Source of the DNA: Elusimicrobiota bacterium
GTDB lineage: Bacteria > Elusimicrobiota > Elusimicrobia > FEN-1173 > JAKLIF01
Assembly (NCBI GenBank): GCA_022709755.1
Contig: JAKLIF010000008.1
Location: 62,001 to 126,000 of the forward strand
Reading direction: 5' to 3'
DNA: 64,000 nt
A program made the translations under genes and the position numbers. Shown one piece after another: positions 16,082-24,820 of this stretch (position 1 is the first letter of the stretch; the number at the start of each line of letters is the position of its first letter). A model generated the notes under the pieces. The model worked only from the letters and a program-made list of their open reading frames with translations, did not search any database and was not told the DNA's origin.

Positions 16082-19033
16082 TTAGCTTCCGAAGATACGA
16101 AATTTTGCACTCCCGGATGTAATTGTTGCCGCATTAAGATCGATTAAATACGCCAAACGCTTTGCATCTGTCATTGAACTATTCTGCAGTTGCTTTAAAA
16201 AATATTCCACATTAAGCGCCGGCTGAATTATCCAGACCTCTCGTTGTGTATGAGGACTACTAAATAGATTAGTAGCTTCTGACGACCAACGCCCAAAACG
16301 CAAGCGTGACCTACCAGTATTATGAGCACCTGTGGTCCAACGATTTATTTGATCTTGAGATGGGACAATCCAAAGTCTATGCACATTTTTAGCGGCCTGC
16401 CCTAATACAACGTAGAGATCTTTGACTCGAACACCTTTGGGATATGCACATTTTGCATGCACCAACACTATGCGTTTCCTTTCTAAATCTACCGCAATAA
16501 AATCCGCAATTTCTCCATTGCCATCGTCACATATTAGTGTCGAAAAATCCCCCCCGTTATGTATCGTATCTTTGGCGTGAGCGGATTCGAATTTATCAAA
16601 AACAGTCCCAACTGCCCAAGATGCCTTGCCTTTCCCACGTTTACGAGTCACTTCTTTTTTACAACCATTGTAACAAGGCAAAGCAGTTAGATATTCGGCC
16701 AAGTGTATGCGGGAAGGTTCTCTCTGCCGGTAATTCATGCCATTAATCATCATTACTCCGTTATCTGTCAAGACAGAAAACCGTCGATGCTCTTTAACCC
16801 AGTCCAATAAGTCATACTCTTCCCCGTGAAACGATAACTTAAGCCTAGAACCACTATCCCATTGAACATCAAATGCTTGCTCGGCGGATCGAATCTGCAA
16901 CCTTATGGACGGTAACGCGAGAGGGGGATCACCCCCCTCGAGCACCCCTATTCCTTTTGGCCCCACCTCTGCCCACAATTGGTTTGAGATTAAACGAACA
17001 TTTTGATTGTTGGTGTCGCTAATGTTGCACTCTTGAGGAAGATCAAACCTAATCAGAAATGGTATTCCGGGCTGATCGTTAGTTCTTTCGGCAAGGCTAT
17101 CAAACAATGAATGAGCTTGTTGGTGTGTTACCAACAACCGATATTCAATGTTTTGACACCACTCTAAAAAATCAACAAACGAAACATGATCGTTCGACCC
17201 AAAACGACTCGAAGTAAATGTTGCCATTTCCGAGCATTCCTCACCCTTATTCCACCATGATAGTGTTTGCGGCGCAAAGCTTCCATCTTGGGAGAATCTG
17301 ATATGCCTATCTGCACCGTCAGCCCATAGAGCACGTGCACGTATGGTTCCAACCCCATCATGCAAATTTCGCAGTTGCACGGATTGTATCTCCGCATTTT
17401 CAAAGGGGATTAAATGTTTAATGGTATCAGGTGAACACAGAGGCCACTTCTTTACGAATTTAGGAAGACGTCCCATACTGGATTGAACAAAAACATGTTT
17501 CTTACCAAATACGAATATTAAAACAGCTAATTCTCTGTTTTCAAAATGAAACTGTATAAACGGTGGACGCACGTGACGTTCGATTAAAAAACTAATTGCA
17601 GGTGGTTGTTTATGGCCCCCCATTATTCCTGAGGCTCTAAGAACCAAATCCGATTGATGTGATATCCAATATTTTATCTCTTCCGCCATCATTTTAATCG
17701 ATTTTGCATTAGGGCGAATCAAACTTCGAATTTGAGCCGACGGGCGTAGTAATAAATGCTCCGTGAAATTCTTTTCTACTGATTCAAGCGTGGGTGTAAA
17801 ATGATGGCCTTTATATGCATATCCGCTTGGATCCTCTTCGAATTCTTGGAATAGTCGCCATGATTCTTCAGCTTTTGTTTTGTTTGAACAGAATATCGCA
17901 GCTTTCTGCAAAATAGATGGTGGCAATGAGTTGTTCCATCTGAGCGCACGCCCGACCTGCTGTACAAACACACGGCCGTCGTCAACTTCGGTCGTAAAAA
18001 CCACCGCTGTAATATTCGGATCGTCAAAACCTTCAAGCAAAATATTTTGGTGAATGAGAACATTTGCATCTTTAGGAATGCGGGAAGTAGAATTAAACAA
18101 TTTATGATGATTGCCGTTGAACTGTGAGTGAATGCCAACAGCCGATATCCCAGAAAGCCTGTTGAAAGCCATAACAAAAGAAGCGACTTCTTTATGATTG
18201 TTAACGCGGAGCACGACCTTGGGCTGTCCATGTGAGCCCCACCGCGCTTTTTCTGAGAGAATGTATTGAGATACAGTTTTAATTGCTTGTCCCATATTAT
18301 TCAGACTGAAATCTATGGGCCTAAATATAAGAGGCCGCAACGTTGGTGGATTATCTCGGCGGGCCTCTGCAAAAACATATCGATAAATGACTAATGCATT
18401 TAATGGTCTTCCATCCGCCCGGTATGGCGTTGCAGTGAAAAGAATTGTTGGAACCCCGACATCCTCAACAGCAGGATCCCATTCGAGCGCGCCTTTTTTA
18501 TGGCCTTCATCAAAAAGAATTAAATCATAAACACCTTGAAGTTTTCGTCCTCCAGCCGAGGTGAGCGACTGAATAGTTGTCACTGTTACAAAACGATTGT
18601 TTTCATCCAATCGCTTTGGCAAATCCTTTCCTTGGCACATGATTGGTCGAATATTATCACTTGGGGAAAATCCAATTTTTGTCCAAAACGTTTCCTTAGA
18701 TAATATGGGATTGATTGTGCGCGCTATTTGGCTACGTAAAACGTCACTGGTCACAACGATGAGAATACGCCTAAAAGGTGCTGGCAAACAGTAAGCGGCT
18801 AAGGCAATAACACCAGACTTACCCGCACCTGTCGTCATTTGAACGATATAATGTCCGCGATCGTCTTTAGTAAAACCATACTTATCATAATTTACGAGAG
18901 AATTCTTAATGCATTGGTAAGCACCAAATTGACACCTGCGAAGGCGTGTTTTAGTAGCCCATAATGGGTCTCCTTCCAATGTTTCGAGATTAACAAGATG
19001 TTCATCAATTAACGCTTTTTTTGTTTTGGACAT
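16082..19033 (-). CDS. SF2 DEAD/DEAH-type helicase with possible C-terminal nuclease domain
   Basis: 983 residues. Residues 60-400 are a superfamily 2 motor: Walker A TTGAGKS (67-73), Walker B LFDEGH, motif III FTATP and motif VI QQVGRALR, the layout of restriction-type translocases. The middle 400 residues are unassigned. Near residue 870, DDGNGEIADFIAVD followed by VLVHAKCAY resembles a PD-(D/E)xK core with HAK in place of ExK; this is tentative. It is the last large gene of the sigma-led cluster, 46 bases after the MfnB-like gene. A role as nucleic-acid translocase/nuclease effector is inferred from domain content. Confidence 0.8.
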   Translation of the reverse strand: MSKTKKALIDEHLVNLETLEGDPLWATKTRLRRCQFGAYQCIKNSLVNYDKYGFTKDDRGHYIVQMTTGAGKSGVIALAAYCLPAPFRRILIVVTSDVLRSQIARTINPILSKETFWTKIGFSPSDNIRPIMCQGKDLPKRLDENNRFVTVTTIQSLTSAGGRKLQGVYDLILFDEGHKKGALEWDPAVEDVGVPTILFTATPYRADGRPLNALVIYRYVFAEARRDNPPTLRPLIFRPIDFSLNNMGQAIKTVSQYILSEKARWGSHGQPKVVLRVNNHKEVASFVMAFNRLSGISAVGIHSQFNGNHHKLFNSTSRIPKDANVLIHQNILLEGFDDPNITAVVFTTEVDDGRVFVQQVGRALRWNNSLPPSILQKAAIFCSNKTKAEESWRLFQEFEEDPSGYAYKGHHFTPTLESVEKNFTEHLLLRPSAQIRSLIRPNAKSIKMMAEEIKYWISHQSDLVLRASGIMGGHKQPPAISFLIERHVRPPFIQFHFENRELAVLIFVFGKKHVFVQSSMGRLPKFVKKWPLCSPDTIKHLIPFENAEIQSVQLRNLHDGVGTIRARALWADGADRHIRFSQDGSFAPQTLSWWNKGEECSEMATFTSSRFGSNDHVSFVDFLEWCQNIEYRLLVTHQQAHSLFDSLAERTNDQPGIPFLIRFDLPQECNISDTNNQNVRLISNQLWAEVGPKGIGVLEGGDPPLALPSIRLQIRSAEQAFDVQWDSGSRLKLSFHGEEYDLLDWVKEHRRFSVLTDNGVMMINGMNYRQREPSRIHLAEYLTALPCYNGCKKEVTRKRGKGKASWAVGTVFDKFESAHAKDTIHNGGDFSTLICDDGNGEIADFIAVDLERKRIVLVHAKCAYPKGVRVKDLYVVLGQAAKNVHRLWIVPSQDQINRWTTGAHNTGRSRLRFGRWSSEATNLFSSPHTQREVWIIQPALNVEYFLKQLQNSSMTDAKRLAYLIDLNAATITSGSAKFRIFGS

Positions 19034-19079
19034 GTCGATAAGCAGTTAGCTGTCATTGTCTTTCAGGTCTGCACGCGGA

Positions 19080-19814
19080 CTAATCAGGTATTGTCTCGAC
19101 AAGCTTTTTAACAACCATTTCTTGGACTTCCCCAAAACGCCCCTTCCCTTTATCCTTAGCGCAAGCAGCCCCTCGAACACATATTACGTCCACCCCAGTG
19201 TTCCAAAGACCTGGAAGATCATCAACTGTTATGGATCCAGCAATCCAAGCTTCTTTTTTGATCTTATGCATCGCCTTTACGAAATCGGCGATATTTTTGA
19301 GCGAACAATAGTCGAGCAATCCCTTGCCAATCAGTTTATTGAACGTATCGATTAGGATTCCATCAGCACCTGAAGCCTGAGCCAATTTCGGTCCGTCTTT
19401 AAATACCCGGAAAAAACGCTGCATATCTTCATCAACAAATATTGCAGGGTACAGTTTCTTCTTTTTGGGCGTTAACTTCCGCACTGTATTGACAATATTT
19501 CGCGCTAGATAAATGGCCGAATTTAGGGACTGTTCGGCAAGGCCAAACTTAATTAAGTCTGCACCCGCAATCGCAACACCAAGAGCTGCTTGACAAGCCG
19601 ATGCGCGAACAGACTGAACTTCCCCGATATTGGTAGACACAAACATGTGCTTAAATCCTGCCCTATTAAGGTGATTACGTGTTGCCATAATATTAAGTGG
19701 ATACGGAGTCCCGAGTGCTGAGGCAGGGTATTCTACATCAGCTATTTGAGCTCCTCCCTTCGCGGCCTCAACTGCTTCGTTAGATCCCCTGATGCTTACT
19801 AACAGTTTTTGCAT
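19080..19814 (-). CDS. MfnB-like TIM-barrel aldolase (DUF556), catalytic Lys altered
   Basis: 244 residues resembling (5-formylfuran-3-yl)methyl phosphate synthase, which condenses two glyceraldehyde-3-phosphates in methanofuran synthesis. Matching segments: LLVSIRG, GGAQIADV, STNIGEV, AGADLIKFGL, GADGILIDTFNK and the phosphate-site-like GVDVICVRGAAC. D156 and K160 fit the known Asp/Lys catalytic pair. The other family lysine, in DVKNP, is replaced by E28 (DVEYP), so activity is probably changed. AAGGAG six bases upstream fixes the start at 19814. Finding it between TIGR04141 and helicase genes in a bacterial island is unusual. Confidence 0.75.
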   Translation of the reverse strand: MQKLLVSIRGSNEAVEAAKGGAQIADVEYPASALGTPYPLNIMATRNHLNRAGFKHMFVSTNIGEVQSVRASACQAALGVAIAGADLIKFGLAEQSLNSAIYLARNIVNTVRKLTPKKKKLYPAIFVDEDMQRFFRVFKDGPKLAQASGADGILIDTFNKLIGKGLLDYCSLKNIADFVKAMHKIKKEAWIAGSITVDDLPGLWNTGVDVICVRGAACAKDKGKGRFGEVQEMVVKKLVETIPD

Positions 19815-19882
19815 GTTATTCTCCTTACTCATTGGGAATTTATCGCAGACAGAAAAATCAATAATCCGCAAAACCCCTTAAC

Positions 19883-21496
19883 TTAGTTTTGAACTGGCAC
19901 GCCCGCTACTGTAACTTCGAAACCCCGTGATCTTAACATCTGCGCTGTACGTGCAAGATTAAGTTGACTAAAAAATGGGAGATCATTTACAAACGTTTTC
20001 TGATTAACACCAAGAAATGTTAGGACAATGTTATAATTGGCTGAATTAGGACGTGAAATAGGTATCCATTTTTCCCACGATAGATTCATTCCACGTAAAT
20101 GCAAACGAATTCCTCGCCGAAAATGTTCATCTCCTAAAAAAGAGTCTGCAGAAACACGTGCCTGAGAAAATAAATGGCTCAAACTCGAAGACCCTCCTTT
20201 CCTATGCTTAACGAAAATAAATTCTCCGGCATCAGAAAGCAAATCACATGGTTCGATTGAACTGTGGGCCCCTTGGCATTTAACATTTTTACAATCTAAA
20301 ACGGCCATTTTTTTCGTTATGCTACCAACTCGTTTATTGTAGTCACCTTCAGCCTCTAATTTACCATCTTTTTTTCGTGCAACAGCCGGAAACTGCCGTG
20401 TGGACATTGGAATTGAACCTGCATCCTTAAGCACTTCTGCTGCAAAATCCTTGTCGATCTGAAACCAATCGCCATTGGTTAAAATGAATCGCTTGTCTTG
20501 ATATTCAGTTTCGAAAACCAAACACTTATAGACACTCCAATCTTTGAAAGCAGTTCGCTCATCATCACTATACATGTAAACTTTATCATGATGAACTTTC
20601 TCAATACTGAGACTTTGTAAATCTTCATTTCCGCTAATATAGCTTGCCAGGTTCATATCTGAATCGTTCAAATCACGCCGACCAGAATACGAAAACCCGG
20701 TGACTTCCATCCAGTCTACTGGTTCGGGAGGAGCCACATAGGCTTTCGATTTATCCCCAAGCCGCAAGTTTTCGACCAAACGCTGATCAAGAATATCAAC
20801 CACTTCAGAATCCGCAACACGCCCGATATTATCTACCCAAGAAAAGTTCGCTTTATACACCCTCTTTCTGTAAAGTATCAATAAATCTTCACACAGTGTT
20901 TTTAAACTCGGAAAATCAACACGCACAGAAAGAGCTAAGACCGACTCGTTGCCTGAAAGTGCTTGTAAATACTCCGGTAGTTCGGCGCGGGGCATACCAG
21001 TCACGGATCTTAGTATGTCTCGTCCTATGTCAAGCCCAAAGGCTCCAATCCCAGAAGAGCGACTCGCTTGCGTACGTTTATGTATTGTTTGTTCCTCAAC
21101 TGTATATGTATCAAGACTTCGCAAGCTGTCATGTTTTAGACCATTTAATGCTGCTTTGATCCCAAAGTCCGACACAAAAGCTGATTGCTTAATGAGGTAC
21201 CGCCCATGACCAAAAGTAAATATGAAAAATCTACCTGCGACTTTTATCGCCAAAACTGCTGCATTTGTTTTGTTAATTAATTGTCGCAAATCGCCATCAA
21301 CACCCGTTTCAACAAATTCAAACCATCTAGGAACGTTCTGGTTAGGGACTGCTATATGAAGCGTGCCAGAAAAACCTAACCCACTCTTAAGTTTATATGG
21401 CGTCAAGCGGACGTTTTTTTCAAAAACATCATCAATGGCTCGCACTTCTTCCTTTAGAAGTCTGACATGAAGTTTTTGAAGTGGAATTATGTCCAT
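19883..21496 (-). CDS. TIGR04141 family (DUF6119) sporadically distributed protein
   Basis: 537 residues matching the TIGR04141/DUF6119 pattern: an N-terminal strand region with LHVRLLKEEVRAIDDVFE, a GRFFIFTFGHGRYLI segment, LDIGRDILRSVTGMP and a C-terminal CDLLSDAGEFIFVKHRKGGSSSLSHLFSQARVS block. Family members are scattered on genomic islands in many phyla. The late block with conserved Lys, His and Gly-Ser residues looks like a nuclease or nucleic-acid-binding core, but no activity is established to my knowledge. It follows the 34-residue gene by six bases and precedes the MfnB-like gene. Confidence 0.8.
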   Translation of the reverse strand: MDIIPLQKLHVRLLKEEVRAIDDVFEKNVRLTPYKLKSGLGFSGTLHIAVPNQNVPRWFEFVETGVDGDLRQLINKTNAAVLAIKVAGRFFIFTFGHGRYLIKQSAFVSDFGIKAALNGLKHDSLRSLDTYTVEEQTIHKRTQASRSSGIGAFGLDIGRDILRSVTGMPRAELPEYLQALSGNESVLALSVRVDFPSLKTLCEDLLILYRKRVYKANFSWVDNIGRVADSEVVDILDQRLVENLRLGDKSKAYVAPPEPVDWMEVTGFSYSGRRDLNDSDMNLASYISGNEDLQSLSIEKVHHDKVYMYSDDERTAFKDWSVYKCLVFETEYQDKRFILTNGDWFQIDKDFAAEVLKDAGSIPMSTRQFPAVARKKDGKLEAEGDYNKRVGSITKKMAVLDCKNVKCQGAHSSIEPCDLLSDAGEFIFVKHRKGGSSSLSHLFSQARVSADSFLGDEHFRRGIRLHLRGMNLSWEKWIPISRPNSANYNIVLTFLGVNQKTFVNDLPFFSQLNLARTAQMLRSRGFEVTVAGVPVQN

Positions 21497-21502
21497 AATA
21501 GT

Positions 21503-21607
21503 TTATATTTCCAGAAAAATACCGGTAATTCCTCGATGTTTTTGGTCTTTCAGAATACGACGTAGTAAATCATCGAGCATTATATTCGGTTTAGTTGTCG
21601 TGGTCAT
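21503..21607 (-). CDS. 34-residue peptide between DUF2188 and TIGR04141
   Basis: A short frame encoding an amphipathic peptide (core LDDLLRRILKDQKHRGITG). GAGGAT sits five bases before its ATG, which lies one base after the DUF2188 stop, and it ends six bases before the TIGR04141 start. This tight packing and ribosome site make it a likely real gene. No homologue recognised; it could be a small partner or antitoxin-like peptide. Confidence 0.55.
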   Translation of the reverse strand: MTTTTKPNIMLDDLLRRILKDQKHRGITGIFLEI

Positions 21608-21608
21608 G

Positions 21609-21830
21609 TTATCCTCGTGGAGGAAAGTTGTCATTGCCAAAACTGTCCTTTTGACGAATGCGGCCATGTCTATCATGTATGAGCAATTCGGAACGCTGGT
21701 TTTTTGCAATCCCACGCCCTTCATTGATGGCCCTCTCTTGTGTCCGGTGCACAGAGGTGTCCCTCCCATTGCCTTCTCCTAAAACTGCCCAACCATCTGG
21801 CCGGTGAACAATATGTTGATTTTTACCCAT
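21609..21830 (-). CDS. DUF2188 protein
   Basis: 73 residues with the full DUF2188 pattern: NQHIVHRPDGWAVLGEGN at the N-terminus, AINEGRGIAKNQRSELLIH in the middle and DSFGNDNFPPRG at the C-terminus. AAGGAGG lies upstream of the ATG at good spacing. An ECF-type promoter lies 42 bases upstream of the start (21872-21901), so this gene opens the second transcription unit of the cluster. The molecular function of DUF2188 is unknown. Confidence 0.9.
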   Translation of the reverse strand: MGKNQHIVHRPDGWAVLGEGNGRDTSVHRTQERAINEGRGIAKNQRSELLIHDRHGRIRQKDSFGNDNFPPRG

Positions 21831-21871
21831 ATGAGTCCTCCTTAACGTTTATCCTTCAATTGCGTCTAACT

Positions 21872-21901
21872 ATTAGTCGGCAATGGGCTTAAAAAAGTAA
21901 C
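21872..21901 (-). promoter_or_regulatory. ECF sigma-type promoter in front of DUF2188
   Basis: Read on the minus strand: GTTACTTTTT, 12 bases, CGACTAAT. Taking GTTACT as -35 and CGACTA as -10 leaves a 16-base spacer, typical of ECF promoters. The same motif with identical spacing lies before the sigma gene at 24821-24850, so both are probably read by that sigma factor. Confidence 0.75.
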
Positions 21902-21916
21902 GCATTCGCCTCTCGC

Positions 21917-23251
21917 TCAGCCGTGACGGATCGAAGCGCTCTCGAGTTCATTAACCTTCGCTGGTAATTCAATTCCGGTGCCTACGGATTGAACGGCTTT
22001 CATTAAATTAAGCCACTTGGTTAGGTGTCTCGCCCCTTTGGCATTCTTCTTTTTAAGGCAATAAAGCACTTCATTTATATCTTCTATCGCGCCAGAAATA
22101 CCTCGTTGAGCAAAGCCATCCAACTCTGCTTTTCGTGCGTTTAGAAAGTGATTTTGACAATACCCGACTTTTTTCATTTCTAGTTGAAATATATCTAAAT
22201 CGTTACCATAAGAATCTCTGCAAACACGACATGAGCATTTTAGGAACGGAAACATTCTTAGAACATGTTCAGTCTCATCAAGAGAATATGCTTGATGCAG
22301 CCCGGGAATATAAAACTTGGCTTTCGGCGGGCCCGGAATGATCCATTTGGAAACGTTAACATCGCGGTCACTTCTGTATGAAAGGCTGCAAGAGAAACCA
22401 GATAGTCCGTTATGATTCATCAAAATCGATAAATAGCTACCATTTAGTTTAAGAACGACCTTGCCAATTGACCGGAATCCATCGATGAGTCTAATTAAAT
22501 TGCTGAGGATCTCAGTATTTGCAGATTCCTCACTCAAGCCATTGACCCACAATGCAATACCCGCAAGCCGCCGATCTGCGTAGTCTCTCACAATGTCAAC
22601 ACATTCGGAATTGAGCAATATTTCTTTTCTTAGAAATAGAACGCCGTAAAGAAGCTCTTCCGGTTTCTTTTGTTCCGCTGCAATGCGGGAACAAATTAAA
22701 TTGAGTCTATACCAAGGATCTCCAACTTCTTCAACAAGAAAAAACGGCGGAATAACAAATGATGGGCGTGTCCCTTGTATATTGTGTGCGATTGAGTCCC
22801 CTATTTCCTCAAATGCATCATACTTATCGAAATATTTGTTAATTAGTGCTGGTTCGGACGTGTCAAACCGAGTCCGCTCGTATTCAAGCGTATTACAGGT
22901 TAATTCTTGTATACCTCCCCGTGTCGCATTGAGGTCATTTGCAGTTAGTGTTTTTTTCCCCAGAGAATGTTCGAGAATTGGGCTGTATGTTTTGGCCAAA
23001 TATCTCATCCATCGCGGAACGGTACCTTTTTCGCGATCAATAATATGTTCGGGAGGTAAAATGAAGCGGTATGTCATCGGATCGATAAAGAATGGTTTTC
23101 CCACATCTTGTACAAAAACTCCCAACGAAGACAGGAGAGACGCTCCGACATGAAATCCATCGAAGTGACTCAATGCTTTTTCCAAGACGCTCTTATCGTC
23201 GGTTTTGCGTAATTGCATGAACATCTTGGGGCCACGAGTATTAGTTATCAT
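21917..23251 (-). CDS. TIM-barrel-like protein with TGT-type zinc motif
   Basis: 444 residues, no firm family. Alternating strands and helices (FDGFHVGASLL, PFFIDPMTYRFIL, LLYGVLFLR, LAGIALWVNG, GKVVLKLNG) suggest a beta/alpha barrel. Near the end C339, C341, C344 and H368 form CxCxxC-x23-H. Queuine/archaeosine tRNA-ribosyltransferases (TGT, including DNA-modifying DpdA relatives) carry CxCxxC-x25-H at a similar place, so a base-exchange enzyme is plausible. The TGT nucleophile motif is not evident. The start at 23251 overlaps the Panacea gene by 11 bases and has AAGGA eight bases upstream. This assignment is inference. Confidence 0.5.
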   Translation of the reverse strand: MITNTRGPKMFMQLRKTDDKSVLEKALSHFDGFHVGASLLSSLGVFVQDVGKPFFIDPMTYRFILPPEHIIDREKGTVPRWMRYLAKTYSPILEHSLGKKTLTANDLNATRGGIQELTCNTLEYERTRFDTSEPALINKYFDKYDAFEEIGDSIAHNIQGTRPSFVIPPFFLVEEVGDPWYRLNLICSRIAAEQKKPEELLYGVLFLRKEILLNSECVDIVRDYADRRLAGIALWVNGLSEESANTEILSNLIRLIDGFRSIGKVVLKLNGSYLSILMNHNGLSGFSCSLSYRSDRDVNVSKWIIPGPPKAKFYIPGLHQAYSLDETEHVLRMFPFLKCSCRVCRDSYGNDLDIFQLEMKKVGYCQNHFLNARKAELDGFAQRGISGAIEDINEVLYCLKKKNAKGARHLTKWLNLMKAVQSVGTGIELPAKVNELESASIRHG

Positions 23252-24053
23252 GATGCGTATCCTTAGACGCTGACCTTAAATATTTATCTTTTACTTTCGA
23301 ATGAGTTGCAGTTTCTGGATATGTGTTATAGGTATATTCCAGCAATTCGTCAGTTGTCTTTTTCCCGTATCGTTTAACTATCCCTATGATTCGTTTGAGT
23401 ATTTCGGGATCCTGTTTATTTGCGGCCACAGTGAGTGCTTCCGCGCACCGAACACCTTTCGGGGTCAACCGGTAAACAGCATTTACGCATTTCTCCGCTG
23501 GAATCCCCAGTTCTTCCCCAGCGCCAAGGTCATTTCTACTCGGGGGACTAATCTTAATTATTCCCTTGTTAAACAGTCCCGCAGTGTCTTGTGGGACATT
23601 TCTGTCAAATGCACCATACGAATGAGCGTAATAGCTATAATAGTCTGGAACAAATTGATCGCATTTGCCTTCTTTTCCGAGCAAGTATAGAAGCTTAACC
23701 AATTTTGTGCTCCCCCATACATCTATGTTCCAAACCCGCTTCATGGTATGAAGAAGTAGGATTAAGAAATCACGCCTGCTGTCCAACATGACCCCTGCAG
23801 TTGACTGCGTTTCGTTCATGCGACGCTTTATCTCGGTGAATATGCGGTCGCTCTCGGGCTTGGTGAGAGACATTGAATACGTTTTGCGCCGCAACTCCAA
23901 CAATGCCACTAATAGAGGGCGAAGCTCTGCTGTTAATTTAGAATGAATTTTTAAAAACTCCTCGATGGAAACAGCGCGACCAGCATTGAGTTCATCGGTG
24001 AAAGCTGCGAGCGCTTCAGCTACTTTACCTTCATTGTGTTTTTCTGGGGTCAT
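23241..24053 (-). CDS. Panacea/SocA-like protein with anti-sigma-like N-terminus
   Basis: 270 residues. Residues 1-60 (AFTDELNAGRAVSIEEFLKIHSKLTAELRPLL) resemble the short N-terminal module found in sigma-associated and kinase proteins of several phyla. Residues 90-230 resemble the SocA/Panacea domain (STKLVKLLYLLGKEG, then YYSYYAHSYGAFDRNV and a final winged-helix-like VYRLTPKGVRCAEAL). Panacea domains neutralise toxins or recruit proteases. The start overlaps the sigma gene stop by ATGA, so it is likely the regulator of that sigma factor, perhaps tying its release to a proteolytic or toxin signal. The function is inferred. Confidence 0.65.
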   Translation of the reverse strand: MTPEKHNEGKVAEALAAFTDELNAGRAVSIEEFLKIHSKLTAELRPLLVALLELRRKTYSMSLTKPESDRIFTEIKRRMNETQSTAGVMLDSRRDFLILLLHTMKRVWNIDVWGSTKLVKLLYLLGKEGKCDQFVPDYYSYYAHSYGAFDRNVPQDTAGLFNKGIIKISPPSRNDLGAGEELGIPAEKCVNAVYRLTPKGVRCAEALTVAANKQDPEILKRIIGIVKRYGKKTTDELLEYTYNTYPETATHSKVKDKYLRSASKDTHHDN

Positions 24054-24799
24054 GGTTGAACAGCCTCCGAAGGATTGAAAGCTCGTAATTTATTCGCGAG
24101 ATGTTCGAGCCCTCTTTTTTGGGCCATCTTAACGGAGCCAGGGGTTATGCCAAGTATCGCGGCAGTTTCTTTAATTGTCCGTCTTTCTTGAACGCGTAGT
24201 GTGAAAACAGACGATTGGAGTTCGCTTATACTTTTGAGGGCAATTCGCAAGTTGAACTTGGGGTCTCTTATATGATCAGCGGGATCGTCCGACTGCGAAA
24301 TCCAACGGGTCATTTCTTGGGCAGCAATCGCACGATTCTCCTGAGTCAAGCGGAATTTCTTGGGTTCAAGACGTACATCGTCATATAACTGATCGCATTC
24401 CTCTATTGCATGATTTCCATCAGGGTCGGAGACATTTTCCTCGTCCGCCACTGGAATCGAATGCTTGAGAGGGACAGATTGAGCGAGAGGTTGCCGATAT
24501 TTTTTTCTATAGAAATCCATAGACTTATTAATTGCAATTCTGTAGAGCCAAGTGAAGAGTTTGCTTTTACATTGAAATGTTCCTACAGTTTTGAAAAACG
24601 CAGCAAAAGTATCTGCTAAGACATCTTGTGCATCATGGTCATCGAATTGCCGTTCATCTCCCGATTCGTCCCAAATCATGCGGGGAGGAATCTTCGAGCA
24701 AATCACTCGGTAAATCGGTTCATTGAACCTTTGCCAAGCTTCTTTTTGAGCAGTTGTATCATGCCGTTTTAGTAGATTTATTAATTCTGTTTCTTCCAT
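24050..24799 (-). CDS. ECF-type RNA polymerase sigma factor
   Basis: 249 residues. Region 2 spans about residues 20-95: DAQDVLADTFAAFFKTVGTF, then TWLYRIAINKSMDFYRKK (-10 recognition). Region 4 is at residues 185-240: LQSSVFTLRVQERRTIKETAAILGITPGSVKMAQKRGLEHL (-35 recognition). A linker of about 90 residues between them is longer than usual. It leads the cluster and is followed in an ATGA overlap by the Panacea protein. A promoter of ECF shape lies 21 bases upstream and is repeated before DUF2188, so the factor probably activates its own operon. Confidence 0.9.
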   Translation of the reverse strand: MEETELINLLKRHDTTAQKEAWQRFNEPIYRVICSKIPPRMIWDESGDERQFDDHDAQDVLADTFAAFFKTVGTFQCKSKLFTWLYRIAINKSMDFYRKKYRQPLAQSVPLKHSIPVADEENVSDPDGNHAIEECDQLYDDVRLEPKKFRLTQENRAIAAQEMTRWISQSDDPADHIRDPKFNLRIALKSISELQSSVFTLRVQERRTIKETAAILGITPGSVKMAQKRGLEHLANKLRAFNPSEAVQP

Positions 24800-24820
24800 A
24801 ACCTATTTTAACCTCAATCA

